Shown here: positions 24,370-36,232 of the stretch, piece after piece
Layout: every line of letters begins with the position of its first letter
Numbering within the stretch: position 1 is the first letter of the stretch
Assembly: GCA_003991915.1 (NCBI GenBank)
Contig: RQTK01000102.1
Coordinates: forward strand, 750,053-814,052
Length of the DNA: 64,000 nt
From: Elysia chlorotica
Lineage: Eukaryota > Mollusca > Gastropoda > Plakobranchidae
Reading direction: 5' to 3'
Program-made: the position numbers and the translations under genes
Notes under the pieces: model-generated
The model's database searches: none
Told to the model about the DNA's origin: nothing
The model's input: the letters and a program-made list of their open reading frames with translations, nothing else

Positions 24370-24450
24370 CCCCATTCTCTGTGTGGCAGCGCGTAAAAAT
24401 CGTCAAATCCACCATTTGGACCCGTCGCCGTATAGTATCCCTGTTCGAAA
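24370..24450 (+). mobile_element. SINE tail fragment
   Basis: CTGTGTGGCAGCGCGTAAAA and ATCGTCAAATCC match the family tail with several substitutions. Confidence 0.5.
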
Positions 24451-24775
24451 CTTAGGATACGTTCTATTACAAGAGAGTTTCTCCATAACGAAGTCGGGGA
24501 ATGCACGAGCCTAAATCGTGCGGTCGGTGACAGAAACTACCTGCAGTTTTGTGTGAGTGACAACAGCTGGTGCGCATACAATTTACAAACACTTTGTCTC
24601 CCTGTCGATATTGCCACAGAGGACTGAGTGACGGCTCGGGTCACCATAGCGGCAGCAAGATAGGCGTCATCAGTAACAGACATACATCATGCATAATTGT
24701 ATAACTCATCTGATGAATGCACCTAATTACCCACAGCCCGAGTTTCATCCCCAAGCTGTTGCCACGAGAGTGGGG

Positions 24776-24776
<1 letters not shown>

Positions 24777-24819
<43 letters not shown>
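24777..24819. repeat. (GA)n microsatellite
   Basis: Near-perfect GA run ending in GGGGGG. Confidence 0.95.
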
Positions 24820-24823
<4 letters not shown>

Positions 24824-25317
24824 TGGAAGAAGGAAGGCGAGATAGAAAGATAAATAGATGAGCGCACACACACTTCTCTATAGGGAGAGAGTTCCGCTGT
24901 CTGTTTGACTGTATGGATGTTTGTCCTTCTGCACTAGAGAAAACAGACATTATTTTACATATGATCAATATATTTTATAGAATCATTCTACACTATCTGT
25001 AGGTGGAACTGCGCATCTAGCACGTTTAACAATCAAACCACATATACATGTAAGATTGAGCGAACAGGGAAGTGGTTGGCGAAACTTTAAAAAGCCATTG
25101 GTTGAACCTTACCTATGTACTTACATACATACATTACACAATTCAACAAGATAGGTCTAAATGCACACATGCGCATTATACTTAAAACATGAAAAAAATA
25201 GTCACAGCGGTGAGACTGGCATATATTATCAATTAATCATTAGCCAATTTCGTTGACGAAATGGAATCGATTGGTTCATTACTTTCTGAACGTAACCAAC
25301 TAGGTTTTAACATGGGC

Positions 25318-25500
25318 GGGTGCCAAGACTGACGTTTGACAATTTTAGTGCAGCCACAGAGAGACAGTGCAAGGATGCCAGGACTTCTGGCTAAATTGGA
25401 CATACTATACTGACACCCCCACAACCAGTAAGGTTATAAAATTCGACAACAAAATTTACCTGATCGTGGAATCGAACCGCGGATCTCCCGATTCCAAGCC
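25318..25500 (-). mobile_element. tRNA-derived SINE, near full length
   Basis: On the minus strand: head (GGAATCGGGAGATCCGCGGT, TCGATTCC), core (CTGGTTGTGGGGGTGTCAGT) and tail (CTGTGGCTGCACTAAAATTG, TCAAACGTC). A poly-C run (~25499-25518) abuts its 5' end. Confidence 0.65.
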
Positions 25501-25827
25501 CCCCCCCCCCCCCCCCTCCCTCCGGGGAGCACGCGGACGACCCGCGCCCGTTTTGTAAATAATAAAAAAAAAAAACGGCACCCCCGATGGTGTGTTCCAA
25601 AAAGTAAAAAAAAAAAAAAACAAACTATGATTTAACTAGTCAGAGTGATTTCGCTCCGTGTATGGGCCTAATGCATCTGATGTCTGACTTTTGATGACAG
25701 GTGGGGTCACAGTGTTTGATCCATGTAATATGTCAGGCCAGGTGCTCACGCCATGAAAAAGAGGGATAGGGTGGGGAGGAAGGGAGAGAGATGGGGGGGG
25801 GGGGGGGGAGAGGAGGAGGGAGGTACA

Positions 25828-25925
25828 GATCCGGAGCGACAGATAGCCTAGACGATAAAGTGATGGCTTGGCGAACAGGAGGTCCTATGTTCAGTCCTTA
25901 ACCAACACTTCTACTTAAGTTTTAC
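25828..25925 (+). mobile_element. SINE head fragment
   Basis: TAGCCTAGACGATAAAGTGA and GGAGGTCCTATGTTCAGTCC resemble a tRNA-like head. No core follows. Confidence 0.4.
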
Positions 25926-25999
25926 AGAAAGCCGAGAGGGCGAGAGGGAGGCAGGGAGGAGAGAGAGCGCGCACAGCGGATAGGGAGATCTGCCAAAGC

Positions 26000-26985
26000 C
26001 AACAACCAGATGTATCACAATTCTCTGGAAAGGTTGTTAAAGTCTCCTGGGGTTCCCCTGAGGGATTCTTTACGGCGACGATGTATTACAACACCATCCC
26101 AACCCTTAAATGCACCAGGCGAAGTGATTCATGGTCCAAGTGTTTTGTTTACTTTAGGGTTAACTTTTATGAGATGGTCGTGAAATTAAAAGCTAAAGAT
26201 TGAATGATGAAATTTAAAATATATCCAATGTTTAGTAAGTACACCGGTGCTATAAGCTTACACCCGCAACTAAGGGCATTTGTTTTTTCACGTTTAAGAG
26301 TACCGTTAGGCGATGGACCAGATTTAGAGTAACTTTGTACATACCACCAATGGTGTTTAAAACTAAATTTTATAGGTCTTATTCCCCCCCCCCCCTTCCA
26401 AGTGTTATTTCAAACTAAATGACATGCCTGATAGCCCATCACCAAGGCCTCCTAAAGAACAGGCTAAGTCACCGAAATGATCAGAGTGGACGGTTTTTAG
26501 TGTAACAAGTGTAACATTTTTGTATTTTTATATATTATTTCTTTATTTTGTTCATATTGATTTTTTGATTTTATTTTTTTTTTATTCTTCTCATTTTATA
26601 TTTTATTAATGAGAAATTTGTTTTACTTTTTTTTACTTTTTTAATTTTATAATTTTCTTGGACTCTAAATGCAAATGTTTGTCTACTTCGATGACTTTGC
26701 CTGCTATTTTTGGATTGGATGCCTCGCCCATCACCCTGTTCTAGTCATTTCAAATTGGATGGTATCGGCATGCCCCATGCAGTGTGGACGGACTCCCGGC
26801 GAGTGCACTGCTAGTGAAACACTAGATCATCTTGACCATCCTGTCATCCTGACCTCACCAGTGATCACCTGCGGCCTCAGGTGTTATAAACAATACAGAC
26901 CACCGTTAGCATCAAAACCGGTAGCTCAGCGCTAGCGGTGGACTGGCTTCACACATCCCTGTTTGTTTCTTCGCAATTTTTTTTT
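26000..26985. other. Intergenic; no gene seen
   Basis: AT-rich with a T-rich block at 26510-26660. An 88-residue open reading at 26669-26935 has no recognisable motif. Confidence 0.5.
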
Positions 26986-26989
26986 TCGT

Positions 26990-27151
26990 AGTGGAAGGCA
27001 CGACAGGTAAAAGAAAGAAGCGGATAAGTTGGGTCAAGAACGTGGAGGATTCGACTGGAATGAAAACCAGCGAGTGCTGCGAGATTGTGCTTGAAAAAGG
27101 AAAGATGGAAGACTATGGCATCCAACACCTGGAAAGAGAAGGAACTGACTG
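26990..27151 (+). mobile_element. possible LINE ORF2 C-terminal remnant
   Basis: The plus-strand reading TGKRKKRISWVKNVEDSTGM, ending ...HLEREGTD stop, resembles the basic GKR-X-R-R-X-X-W-X-X-N-X-X-D-X-TG segment near the C-terminus of RTE/Jockey-like polyproteins. It is only about 50 codons, with no RT core. Confidence 0.4.
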
Positions 27152-27813
27152 AGTGGGAGAAATTCATATTGGAAATAATGTCAGGAAGAAACAGGGGATA
27201 GAGGGGAGAAAAAAACAATACGGCCAGGGTGGCATCCGCATTCCGTTTACAGAGGTGTCGCATCGGGTAAGAATTACAAGCATTAACGATTATGCGAAGA
27301 ACGACAGCAAAGAAATCTGTGAAATACAATTTTTTTTAACTCAAAAACATTAAACTTAATTGACTGAATCAAACTTATATACGCAGCAGGTGTATAGGAA
27401 GAATGCTAATATAAACCAAAATTCTATAAACAAAACAAGAAGCCAAAATGAGAGACTCATGTTCACTCGAAACGCCGCAGCCTAATTGGTTATAATTATT
27501 GTTCGTTATTTTCCATAAACCAGTGTATCGCTCGGTGTAAGATTCGTACAATATTGAAGTAAACCTCCATTAAACAGCGATTAAAACCTTTTAATAACAA
27601 TAGTATTAATTATAATTATAATAATAATTCTCTCATTCTTAAAGTTTCTTACTCCGATGTTATGGGATCAGCCCTGTAGAGCACGGTGTAAAAGGCCGAT
27701 TCTCCATAGATAAAATAAAACCTCACACCACACACGCGCGATGTGTGGGCTGCTTTTGCCAGCTCCATTGAACACACATACAGTGACTCAAAAGCACACT
27801 TTCTCTCGCCATC

Positions 27814-27876
27814 ATGGAATCTTCTGATGAAGATAAACCGACTATGTTAACAAAAAGAAAAAGGCACGACATGTGA
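27814..27876 (+). pseudogene. truncated transposase N-terminus
   Basis: MESSDEDKPTMLTKRKRHDM then stop. The acidic start followed by a KRKR cluster resembles the N-terminus of HARBI1-like transposases. A frame change at the stop would continue RHVKHRSLFIEK. Only about 30 codons survive. Confidence 0.4.
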
Positions 27877-28144
27877 AGCATAGATCACTTTTTATTGAGA
27901 AATGAAAGAGGATAGTTTTAAGAACTTTCTGCTGGCTGATAACTCGTAAAGATGATACATTGTTGTCTATATCCTTCCATACTTGCTTCCTTTGAACTTT
28001 GTTATGATAATCTGGGTGCTTGGGGTCCCAAATTAAGGACCAGTCTCGCACATATTCAATCACTTTCTTTCTGTAGTCTCCCATGTTGATAGAATCATGG
28101 TCTTTGGTGGATAGAATAGCGTAAACAAACAACACACACGACAC
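27842..28144 (-). pseudogene. MADF-domain protein fragment (transposon-associated)
   Basis: From an internal ATG at 28084 it reads MGDYRKKVIEYVRDWSLIWD, then PKHPDYHNKVQRKQVWKDID. This is the first part of a MADF DNA-binding domain (conserved W, L-W-D, H-P-D-Y, W-X-X-I). The domain breaks off after about 45 residues; the following residues to the stop at 27842 look like non-coding read-through. A partner MADF/Myb protein is typical of PIF/Harbinger elements. Inside the deleted element it is most likely a relic. It could instead be a first exon of a spliced gene, but no downstream exon was found. Confidence 0.6.
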
Positions 28145-28206
28145 ATAACCACACGCAAGTTTCCATAACCACTGTGAGTGGAGGGTAGTACTCTAAAAAG
28201 TCTAAA

Positions 28207-29588
28207 TAGTTGTGCTTTTTTTTCGTTTCACGCGTGTGAAGGGTGTGGTGTGAAGTGTGTGGTCTATGGAGTCGGCCTAAACAGAGACAACTTTCTTTTC
28301 CTGCTGTCTCAATTTCACCAACCACATGTAGGCCTTTTATATTTATTCACGGTGTGTTGTTTGAAATATTAATACATTTGCACAGGTTCGCATGCAGCGC
28401 ACGAACCGAGAAGAGAAATTGCACAACCGCAGAACAATAAAAAGGGCCTACAATTGTACAAATTTAAACAGAAAATAAAGAGTACAAAATAACATTACTT
28501 GCCTTCACTGTCTCAAATACGCAGGATGAATAACGGGACACAGAAGCACGTTGAAAATGGTTGATATTCAACTGCAGCGCACGACTCGGGAACTCCGGGA
28601 GAGAAATTTCCCAAGCATGTGTTGTCATCGTAGAACAAAAATGGTCTTCCTTCCAAACAGCAACAGAACTAGTTTACAAAATAACATTACTTGTTTTCAG
28701 TGTATCATATAAGAAGGAAGAATAAGGAGGGAGAGGGGTTGTAGACAGAAATATGTTGGAAATCATTAATTTAGAGCAAGAGCCGGGAAGAGAATTCGCA
28801 CAATCATGTGATGGTTATCGGAACACCATGGAAAGGAGCTATATAATCACAACAGGAACAATGTGCATATAGGCAACATTTGTCTCCAGTGTATCAAATA
28901 CGCATGAAAGATAAGGGGGCACTCAAAATAAGTTATGGAAATCATTGAATTTTAATCTCAGCGCACGAACCTGGAAGATAAATCGTACGATCATGTGATG
29001 GTTTTCAGGGAACCATGAATAGGACCTATATAATCACAACAGAATCGCTTTACAAAAGGACAATACTGTCTTGTCTTCAGTTTATCACGAAGCAAAAGGG
29101 GACACATAAATACGTGGGAAATCGTCAACTTGTAGTTGCAACACGCGAACCGGGAAGAGAAATCGCACAGCCATGTGATGGTAATCGCAGAATCATAAAG
29201 GGCGTACACTCTAAACAGTGTGTTATGTACGGTCCAACGGTAAATTCGCATGTAGCACAGTGAACTAGATCTACCCGATACCCTGAATAATATTATTGCT
29301 TGTTTAGGTAGGATGTTAAAATAGACAACGCCGGTGAGGGTAATGTGTCCCAAACAAGCTAGAGGTTACTGAGTATTCTATGAATTTCCAGTTCTATTAG
29401 ACTTCGGTAAGGCTAGAATGTTTTTTCCCACGGTCTACCGAGAGCTTTTTTGTCGTTGTTTGGTTTGACAAAGGCAAACAATAGTGCATTGAAAATTAGG
29501 GCTTTACAGAGCAAGAGCCAGTTCAGGGTTATAACACTGTAACTGTTGACAGTTTATCCGGGGTAAAATTTAGTGTGCATGAACTTTA
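28207..29588. repeat. 1.38-kb tandem duplication, copy 1
   Basis: Begins at CGTTTCACGCGTGTGAAGGG (28224), inside the right terminal repeat of the Harbinger relic. It holds about five ~190-bp satellite units and ends GTTTATCCGGGGTAAAAT..TGTGCATGAACTTT (~29555-29588). Confidence 0.9.
28380..29250. repeat. ~190-bp satellite-like units in copy 1 (about 5)
   Basis: The anchor GCGCACGAACCGGGAAGAGA, then AAT.GCAC..CCATGTGATGG, recurs near 28397, 28573, 28777, 28960 and 29140. It is followed by CCTATATAATCACAACAG and CAGTGTATCAAATACGCA. Copy 2 has the matching anchors near 29774, 29950, 30150, 30332 and 30510. Confidence 0.8.
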
Positions 29589-30975
29589 TTTTTTTCGTTT
29601 CACGCGTGTGAAGGGTGTGGTGTGGGGTGCGTGGTCTATGGAGTCGGCCTAAACAGAGACAACTTTCTTTTCCTGCTGTCTCAATTTCACCAACCACATG
29701 TAGGCCTGTTATATTTATTCACGGTGTGTTGGTTGAAATATTAATAGACCTGTTACATTTGCACAGGTTCGCATGCGGCACACGGACCGAGAAGAGAAAT
29801 TGCACAACCGCAGAACCATAAAAGGGCCTACAAAATTTAAACAGAAAATAAAGAGTACAAAATAATATTACTTGCCTTCACTGTCTCAAAATACGCAGGA
29901 TGAATAACGGGATACAGAAGCACGTTGAAAATGTTGATTTTCATTGGAGCACACGAACCGGGTAATGAAATTGCCTAAGCATGTGTTCTTATCGTAGAAC
30001 CACAAAAAGGGCCTTCCTTCAAAACCGCAACATAAACAGTATACAAAATAACATTCTTTGTTTTCAGTGTATCAAATAAGCAGGGAGAGTAAGGAGTAAG
30101 AGGGGTGGTAGACAGATTGAAATATGTTGAAGATCTTTAATTTTTTGCACAAGAACCAGGAAGAGAATCACGATCATGTGACGGTTATCGGAACACCGTG
30201 AAAAGGACCTATATAATCACAACAGTAACAATGTACAAAATGGCAATACTTATGTTCATTGTACCAAATACGCATGAAAGATAAGGGGGTACAAAAAAAA
30301 TAGTTTTGGAAATCATTGAATTTTAATCTCAGCGCACGAACCTGGAAGATAAATCGTACGATCATATGATGGTTATCAGGGAACTATAAAAAGGACCTAT
30401 ATAATCACAACAGAATCGCTTTACAAAAGGGCAATACTTGTCTTCAGTGTATGATGAGGAAAAACGGGGCACATAAATACGTTGGAAATCGTCAACTTTT
30501 AGTTGCAACACACGAACCGGGAAGAGAAAACGCACAGCCACGTGATTGTAATCGCAGAATCATAAAAAGGGCGTACTCTAAACAGTGTGTACATTTTAAG
30601 GTCCAGCGGTAAATTCACATGTAGCACAGAGTACGAGATCTACCCGATACCCTGAATAATATTATTGCTTGTTTGGGTAGGATGCATGGTATGGTAGGAT
30701 GTTAAAATAGACAACGTCGGTGAGGGTAATGTGTCCCAAACAAGCTAGAGGTTTCTGAGTATTCTATGAATTTCCTCTTCTATTAGACTTACGGTAAGGC
30801 TAGAATTTTTTTTCCCACGGTCTACCGAGAACTTTTTTTTTGTTGTTTGGTTTGACAAAGGCAAACAATAGTGCATTGAAAATTAGGGCTTTACAGAGCA
30901 ACAGCCAGTTCAGGATTATAACACTGTAACTGTTGACAGTTTATCCGGGGTAAAATATAATGTGCATGAACTTTC
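29589..30975. repeat. 1.38-kb tandem duplication, copy 2
   Basis: Same order of landmarks as copy 1, offset by 1372-1387 bp. It includes a second copy of the transposon's right end only (29601-29648), so the duplication followed the insertion. Confidence 0.9.
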
Positions 30976-31571
30976 AGAGAGGAGAAGGAAACTAGTCCAT
31001 TTATAAGATCAACGTGTAGGGGATTTAAGACTAAAACACCTGCGCCATAGACACGATTGTGTTGATTGCACAAAATTAAAGTCAGAGACGTGAAGAGGAA
31101 CAAAAAATGCACGTTGTCAATGAGATTATAAACCGTGAAATTTTCAGGACAGCATACCACGGAAGTTTAAGGCTGTATGAACAGGGCACTAAGTTAACAC
31201 TGAAGCGAAGAGAATGGGAGGAGGGGTGTAAAATAATCCGGGTACGCAGGGAAATCAAGTCACAAGATCGTGACTCACACACGAAAGTATCCAAAAACCC
31301 TCTGCGACACAGACTAATCTAGCACAACTTTATATAAAGCTCTCAGCTAAAGCCAAACCACCCAAGGAATTCGAAGTCCAGAAAGTATGCTAAAATCCAC
31401 TCCAAAATTATCTGGGAGCATGAGTCTTGAAATAAGAAAAGAAAAAAAAAAGAGAGTGATGTTAGGGTTTGGAAACAATCATGTATTTCAATTCCCTCAT
31501 TTTCTCCATGTGTACATGTGTACATTTTCTATGTTAGATATTCATGGAAGCAATAATGAAAGTGGGAGTTA

Positions 31572-32140
31572 AGTACGATAACAGAACTAGAAACAATGTA
31601 CAGCAAAGCACGATAACATAACTAAAAACAATGCACAGTAAAGTACGATAACAGAAAAAAAAACAATGCACAGTAATGTATGATAACAGGACTAGAAACA
31701 ATATACAGAAAAGTACGATAACAGAACTAGAAACAACAATGTAGAGTAAGGCAAGGTACGATAACAGAACTAAAAACAATGTACAGCAAGGTACGATAAT
31801 ATAACTAGAAAGAATGTTCAGTTAAATACGATAACAGAACTAAAAACAATGTACAGTAAGGTACGATAATATAACTAGAAAGAATGTTCAGTTAAATACG
31901 ATAACAGAACTAAAAACAATGTACAGTAATGTACGATAACAGAACTAAAAACAATGTACAGTAAAGTACGATAACAGAACTAGAAACAATGTACAGTAAA
32001 GTACGATAACAGAACTAAAAACAATGTACAGTAAAGTACGATAACAGAACTAGAAACAATGTACAGTAAAGTACGATAACAGAACTAGAAACAATGTACA
32101 GTAAGATAAGATAACAGAACTAAAAACAATCTACAGTGTA
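31572..32140. repeat. 35-bp minisatellite, ~16 copies
   Basis: The unit is GTACGATAACAGAACTAGAA followed by ACAATGTACAGTAAA. The right half of the array is most homogeneous. The satellite-like phrase CAGTGTATCAAACACGC follows directly at 32132, so this array seems embedded in a unit of the neighbouring ~190-bp satellite. Confidence 0.93.
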
Positions 32141-32329
32141 TCAAACACGCGGGAACACCCAGTGGACACAACATTATGCTGGAAGGTATTTTAATTTTTA
32201 ACTATTTGACTGCTCAGATATTCTTTTAAGTTTTACGCTTGAAGAATGCTCGGCTAAGCATTTTTCATTTATTAGACCAAAGGAAGTAAACAACGTGCAA
32301 CTTAACTGAGTCAGGTAATTCCCGAGAGG

Positions 32330-33215
32330 CTTAAACTAGATTATCATGGACGAGAACCGTTAGGTAGGGCCAGGGAGGCGTCAATGCTTTCGGCTGACAG
32401 TCACAACATGTGCTAAAGTAGCATTGATACATCTAACGAACTGGTTCACTATCTTAACTGGTCACACGCCGTAAAGTTTATACATGCCCATCCCCCCAAC
32501 CCCCTCCATTTGTAACAAAACAATTCTCACAGGTAATTGCCGTTGGGTACGACCAAGGAGGAGTCAATGCTTCCAGGTGACAAGCACAACATGTACTAAA
32601 GTAGAAATGGTACATAGAGCGAACTAGTTAACTATCTTAACTGGTCACACGCCGTAAAGTTTATACATGCCCATCCCCCCAACCCCCTCCATTTGTAACA
32701 AAACAATTCTCACAGGTAATTGCCGTTGGGTACGACCAAGGAGGAGTCAATGCTTCCAGGTGACAAGCACAACATGTACTAAAGTAGAAATGGTACATAG
32801 AGCGAACTGTTATTACATGAAAATTGTCAACTGCGCAGATTATTGTATACAACCATGTCCCTGTTTGTGGCATAACAAAACAAAAAGATCTCATGGGTTA
32901 TGACCGTTGGGTAAGGCCAGTTTGGTATCAATGCATTTTGTCTGAAAACGGAGTAACTGCGCACATATAATGACATTGTGTTGTGTCCCTTTTTGTGACA
33001 AACAAAAATGACCATGGGTTATGACCGCTGGGTGGGGCCAATAGTGTGCCAATGCCTTCGTCTGACAAGCGTAACATGTACATGTGTACTGAAGTAGAAT
33101 TGATACGTAGAAGGAACTCTGCTAGCTGTAAACTGCGCACACACTGTATGTACATTTATCCCCTTTGTGACAAAAAATTCTCATGGGTTATGGCCGATGG
33201 GCTGGGCCAGTAAGT
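32330..33215. repeat. ~183-bp tandem array, about 5 units
   Basis: Units carry CCGTTGGGTA(C/A)G(A/G)CCA, GTCAATGCTT, ACAACATGTACTAAAGTAGA and a C-rich CCCATCCCCCCAACC. The block 32461-32643 repeats almost exactly at 32644-32815 (offset 183). Flanking units are diverged and the later ones are shorter. A further degraded piece may lie at 33600-33670. Confidence 0.85.
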
Positions 33216-33219
33216 ATCT

Positions 33220-35775
33220 TTATTTTCATTGACAATTGAACTGTATTAACTTGTATTCGGAAAAAGGTATTTGGCCTATACACAATAAATTATAATTGCA
33301 CAGATAGTAATTAAAAGGGTTTTCCAGACAAAAAGAATTTAATTTGACGGAATCTATGAGAGTTGATAGTACACAATGGGAAAATGAATGTATGAAATAG
33401 TTTATGAAATTGGTTTACAACGTCTGCAACAATTTCACAGTGAAAATTGAACTTTTATAATGCACGATAAACTGCAACAATGGACTTAAGCCTAATAAAG
33501 GGGAATCATAAAAAGCATTCATAATATTTTGTTAGTGCTATACAAGCATTGTTTAGTACTGAACTGAAGTGCCATTGACACAATAAAATCAGCTACTAAT
33601 ACAGAATTAATTGCGCGCACACTGTATACATACATGTACTACATGACCGCCCCTCCCCCCTCTCTTTGAGACAAAACAGAGAGAACACCGGTGTCCCCAC
33701 CTCCCACACACACCTTCAAAGGTAGTACTAGAAGTAACCCCAAGGTTTGCGAGGCCTGGGCCCCCAGGCATGCGTGGGTGATAACGGGCTGGCCGAGTGC
33801 CTCCCTGGGGCTCAGTCGCACCGGTGTCCCATGTCAGTGTTTGGGGTTCTGTATGCCACACAAAAAGGCCTTGCGATGGCGGACCCTTAGAGAAATCGAA
33901 GACGATGAGCAAGGAAATTTGCACCGGCTTCTAATCATAGCTTTGTCCTAAACTTACGGAGACAAACAGCGATTTTTTTAAATTATAAAAAAAAAGAAAG
34001 AAACAATTTCTTAGCGGTATGATTATGTCATCCAATTTCGCCGTGTGGGTCGCAAGATCTATAATGGCACACAGCCGGCCCGGTCAAAGTGTAAACATGG
34101 AAATATTAATTCTGAAGGCAGGAAGCGTATGCACCGGTTAATGGCCACAAAGTATTACACGGAGGCTGTGACCCACAGAGCTCAGGCACAGGTGAGAACA
34201 GGCGTTTTAAGGGTGTGAGAACTGAGGTGGTTTGAAACTGTTATGTTTCACGTCCCCTAAGTACATGTACATCCCTTGCTATAGACTATGTAACTTTCCT
34301 CAGCAGTTAGAGTTGAAAAACAGTAATTAAAATCATCATACATGTGCGTGCAAAATGGTTGGGTAGTAAAACGTAGTTGTTTTTGTTGTTGTTGTTTTTT
34401 TGTGAACGAGGGTGAAGTTTTGTTGCTGTAAATCTAAGTATTGCGGCTTGGTTTTAGACGACGCATTCTTTATGAAAAGGATGTTTATTTTTCTGGTACA
34501 AACACTACTTTTTAATTTTCGTTCTGAAAAAATTCAAACGTATGGTCCGGATTAAAATTTAGTAGGTTCAAACTGTTATCGAATCCCAATATCCAGGTTT
34601 CAAATTCAGAGAAAGATTTAATTGGATTTTATTTCCGGATTAACAGTACACATGAGTTCCCAATTCAGTACGAATCTAGAAATAAAATTTAATGCTGATA
34701 TAATACATCACGCAACAACCCACCTCAATACCTCTACAGGGATTAGCATAGCAGATGACGTTTTGATTTGGGTCTTCCCCGTTTTAACATATTCTATCTC
34801 TGGAAGGCAGCACTTAAAATTGTTCATCATGGGAGCCTTGCTGCTGACGTTAAAAAATCAACTCAAATTATTCCTTGGTCTAGTTAATTAATAAAGTTAC
34901 TAGACGGTGATGAGACGAGGCTTGCTACTTTAAAGAATGGTCTTAGTACATGCATCACGCTGTGTAACCACACATTCTTTACAGCCCAAATTAGGATTAC
35001 TGATGCATAAAAGTGCATATCCGTGTCAATAAGAGCGAATCACATGTTTCTTCTAAATTTTTATTTTAAAATAGCCATTTGCTTTCTGGGGTTACATTTT
35101 GTCTGTGGTACTACTGTAGATACCAAAAGCCAAAAAAAAAATGATGAGGATGCTCGAGATAACAATAGCCATACCTGATAAGATGATACATGTAGGGCTA
35201 TATTCACGAATTGTAGAAATTATGACTGTTTACGATGGTGAATATGGCAATGTTTTCCGTTTAAACAAAAATGATAAAGACAACAAGGAGGGGTAAAGGA
35301 TGATAAAATAAAACTAGTGTTTATGAAGTTTATTCGCCGATCCAAAAACCATAATCAAAAGCCCATTTAAATAGAATAAGACCCCCAGACCTATTGACAA
35401 TTGATAATTACTATTAAAAAGACACAATTATAGTATGCTTGCATGAGAAATAAAAAACTTACCTTTAAGCTAATGAAAATCACAATAGACGGGCTCACAG
35501 CTGGGATAACGAACACAGGTAACTCTCCTTATCGCCACTGAATTAATAGTGTATCCCGCTTTTGTAGGTTCTATGTTGTTTTCCGTTTCACATACACTGT
35601 TGCAGTGACTGAATACAGTTAACAGATAATAGACCTAGATCTAGATCTCTGGCTAGAAAGGGTATACATTGTAATTACAAGGTTCTATATTACAAAAAAA
35701 ATTTAGAGCATATTACCGAACAGAACTTGCTCCAGCAACTTAAGTGATACATGTAGTGCTACTTGAAATACGCGT
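33220..35775. other. Intergenic; no gene seen
   Basis: Anonymous AT-rich sequence with a GC-richer patch at 33640-33900 that has no recognisable coding content. Confidence 0.5.
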
Positions 35776-35779
35776 ACAT

Positions 35780-36015
35780 GACTGTATCCAAACCCTAACG
35801 TCCCTCTCCCAACTGCGCCTGGCTTGGCCAGCTGTAGTGCTATGTGCCTGTGCCACAACGCCCTGCTGGTCCTACGCCTAGCTAGCTGGCCGTACGGCTG
35901 GGTGTCCTGTCACACACAGTGTCGCGAGTGTGGACTGCCTCACCTGACGAGACGGCGGGTCCGCCTGGTTGGGTTGGGTCGCTGTGATACCATGTCTATG
36001 ATGAGGCTAGTGTAG
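35780..36015. other. GC-rich patch of unknown nature
   Basis: Clearly richer in G+C than its surroundings, and both strands stay open for 30-60 codons. A donor-like GTGAGG occurs on the minus strand at 35948-35943. No protein family is recognised. It could be a small unmethylated island, a repeat fragment or an orphan exon. Confidence 0.3.
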
Positions 36016-36035
36016 GTGGCAGCGACGACGGTGAT

Positions 36036-36232
36036 GAATAATCGGCTTTGCGATCAACATGCCGATAACAGATGACGCAATCACACCAAATTGTGCTCGT
36101 TGTTCTACAATTATATAATCGCTCATTGGATAGGTAATTCTAAGAGAACTATGATTGGATGTCGGTGCAGAATCCATGACTTATCGTCTTCGTTTCCGCT
36201 AAAGGGTCAGTTATGACAAGGCCTCTACTCTG
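36036..36232 (+). repeat. dispersed repeat, copy 1 of 2
   Basis: Shares GGCTTTGCGAT, ATAAC.GATGAC, GATCGCTCATTGG-like and CTTATCGTCTT.GT..C.GCT in order with 38378-38560. Confidence 0.6.

Larger units (their letters stand above)
27694..28277. mobile_element. deleted PIF/Harbinger-like DNA transposon (584 bp)
   Basis: Imperfect terminal inverted repeats: 27694-27740 starts GGCCGATTCTCCATAGAT, and the reverse complement of 28229-28277 starts GGCCGACTCCATAGACC. Both continue to CACACCACAC and ACGCG. Flanking triplets are AAA (left) and TAA (right), close to the 3-bp TWA target duplication of this superfamily. Inside lie a MADF-domain reading (minus) and a short transposase-like N-terminus (plus), convergent, with nothing between them. 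This is as expected for an internal-deletion derivative of a two-gene element. The superfamily call rests on motif recognition, not on a search. Confidence 0.55.

Noticed and set aside
26669..26935. 88-codon reading with several Cys residues
   Set aside because: No spacing pattern of a known domain, no splice context, and it starts in a T-rich desert.
28380..30560. CRISPR-like or regulatory repeat array
   Set aside because: Units are ~190 bp, diverged and contiguous, with no short-repeat and spacer structure; this is a eukaryotic satellite.
31534..31779. 81-residue hydrophobic reading that could look like a transmembrane protein
   Set aside because: It is encoded by the 35-bp minisatellite; the peptide repeats with the array and there is no other gene evidence.
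35824..36015. 63-codon Cys-rich reading in the GC-rich patch
   Set aside because: The Cys spacing does not fit a zinc finger and the composition alone explains the open frame; reported only as an unusual patch.
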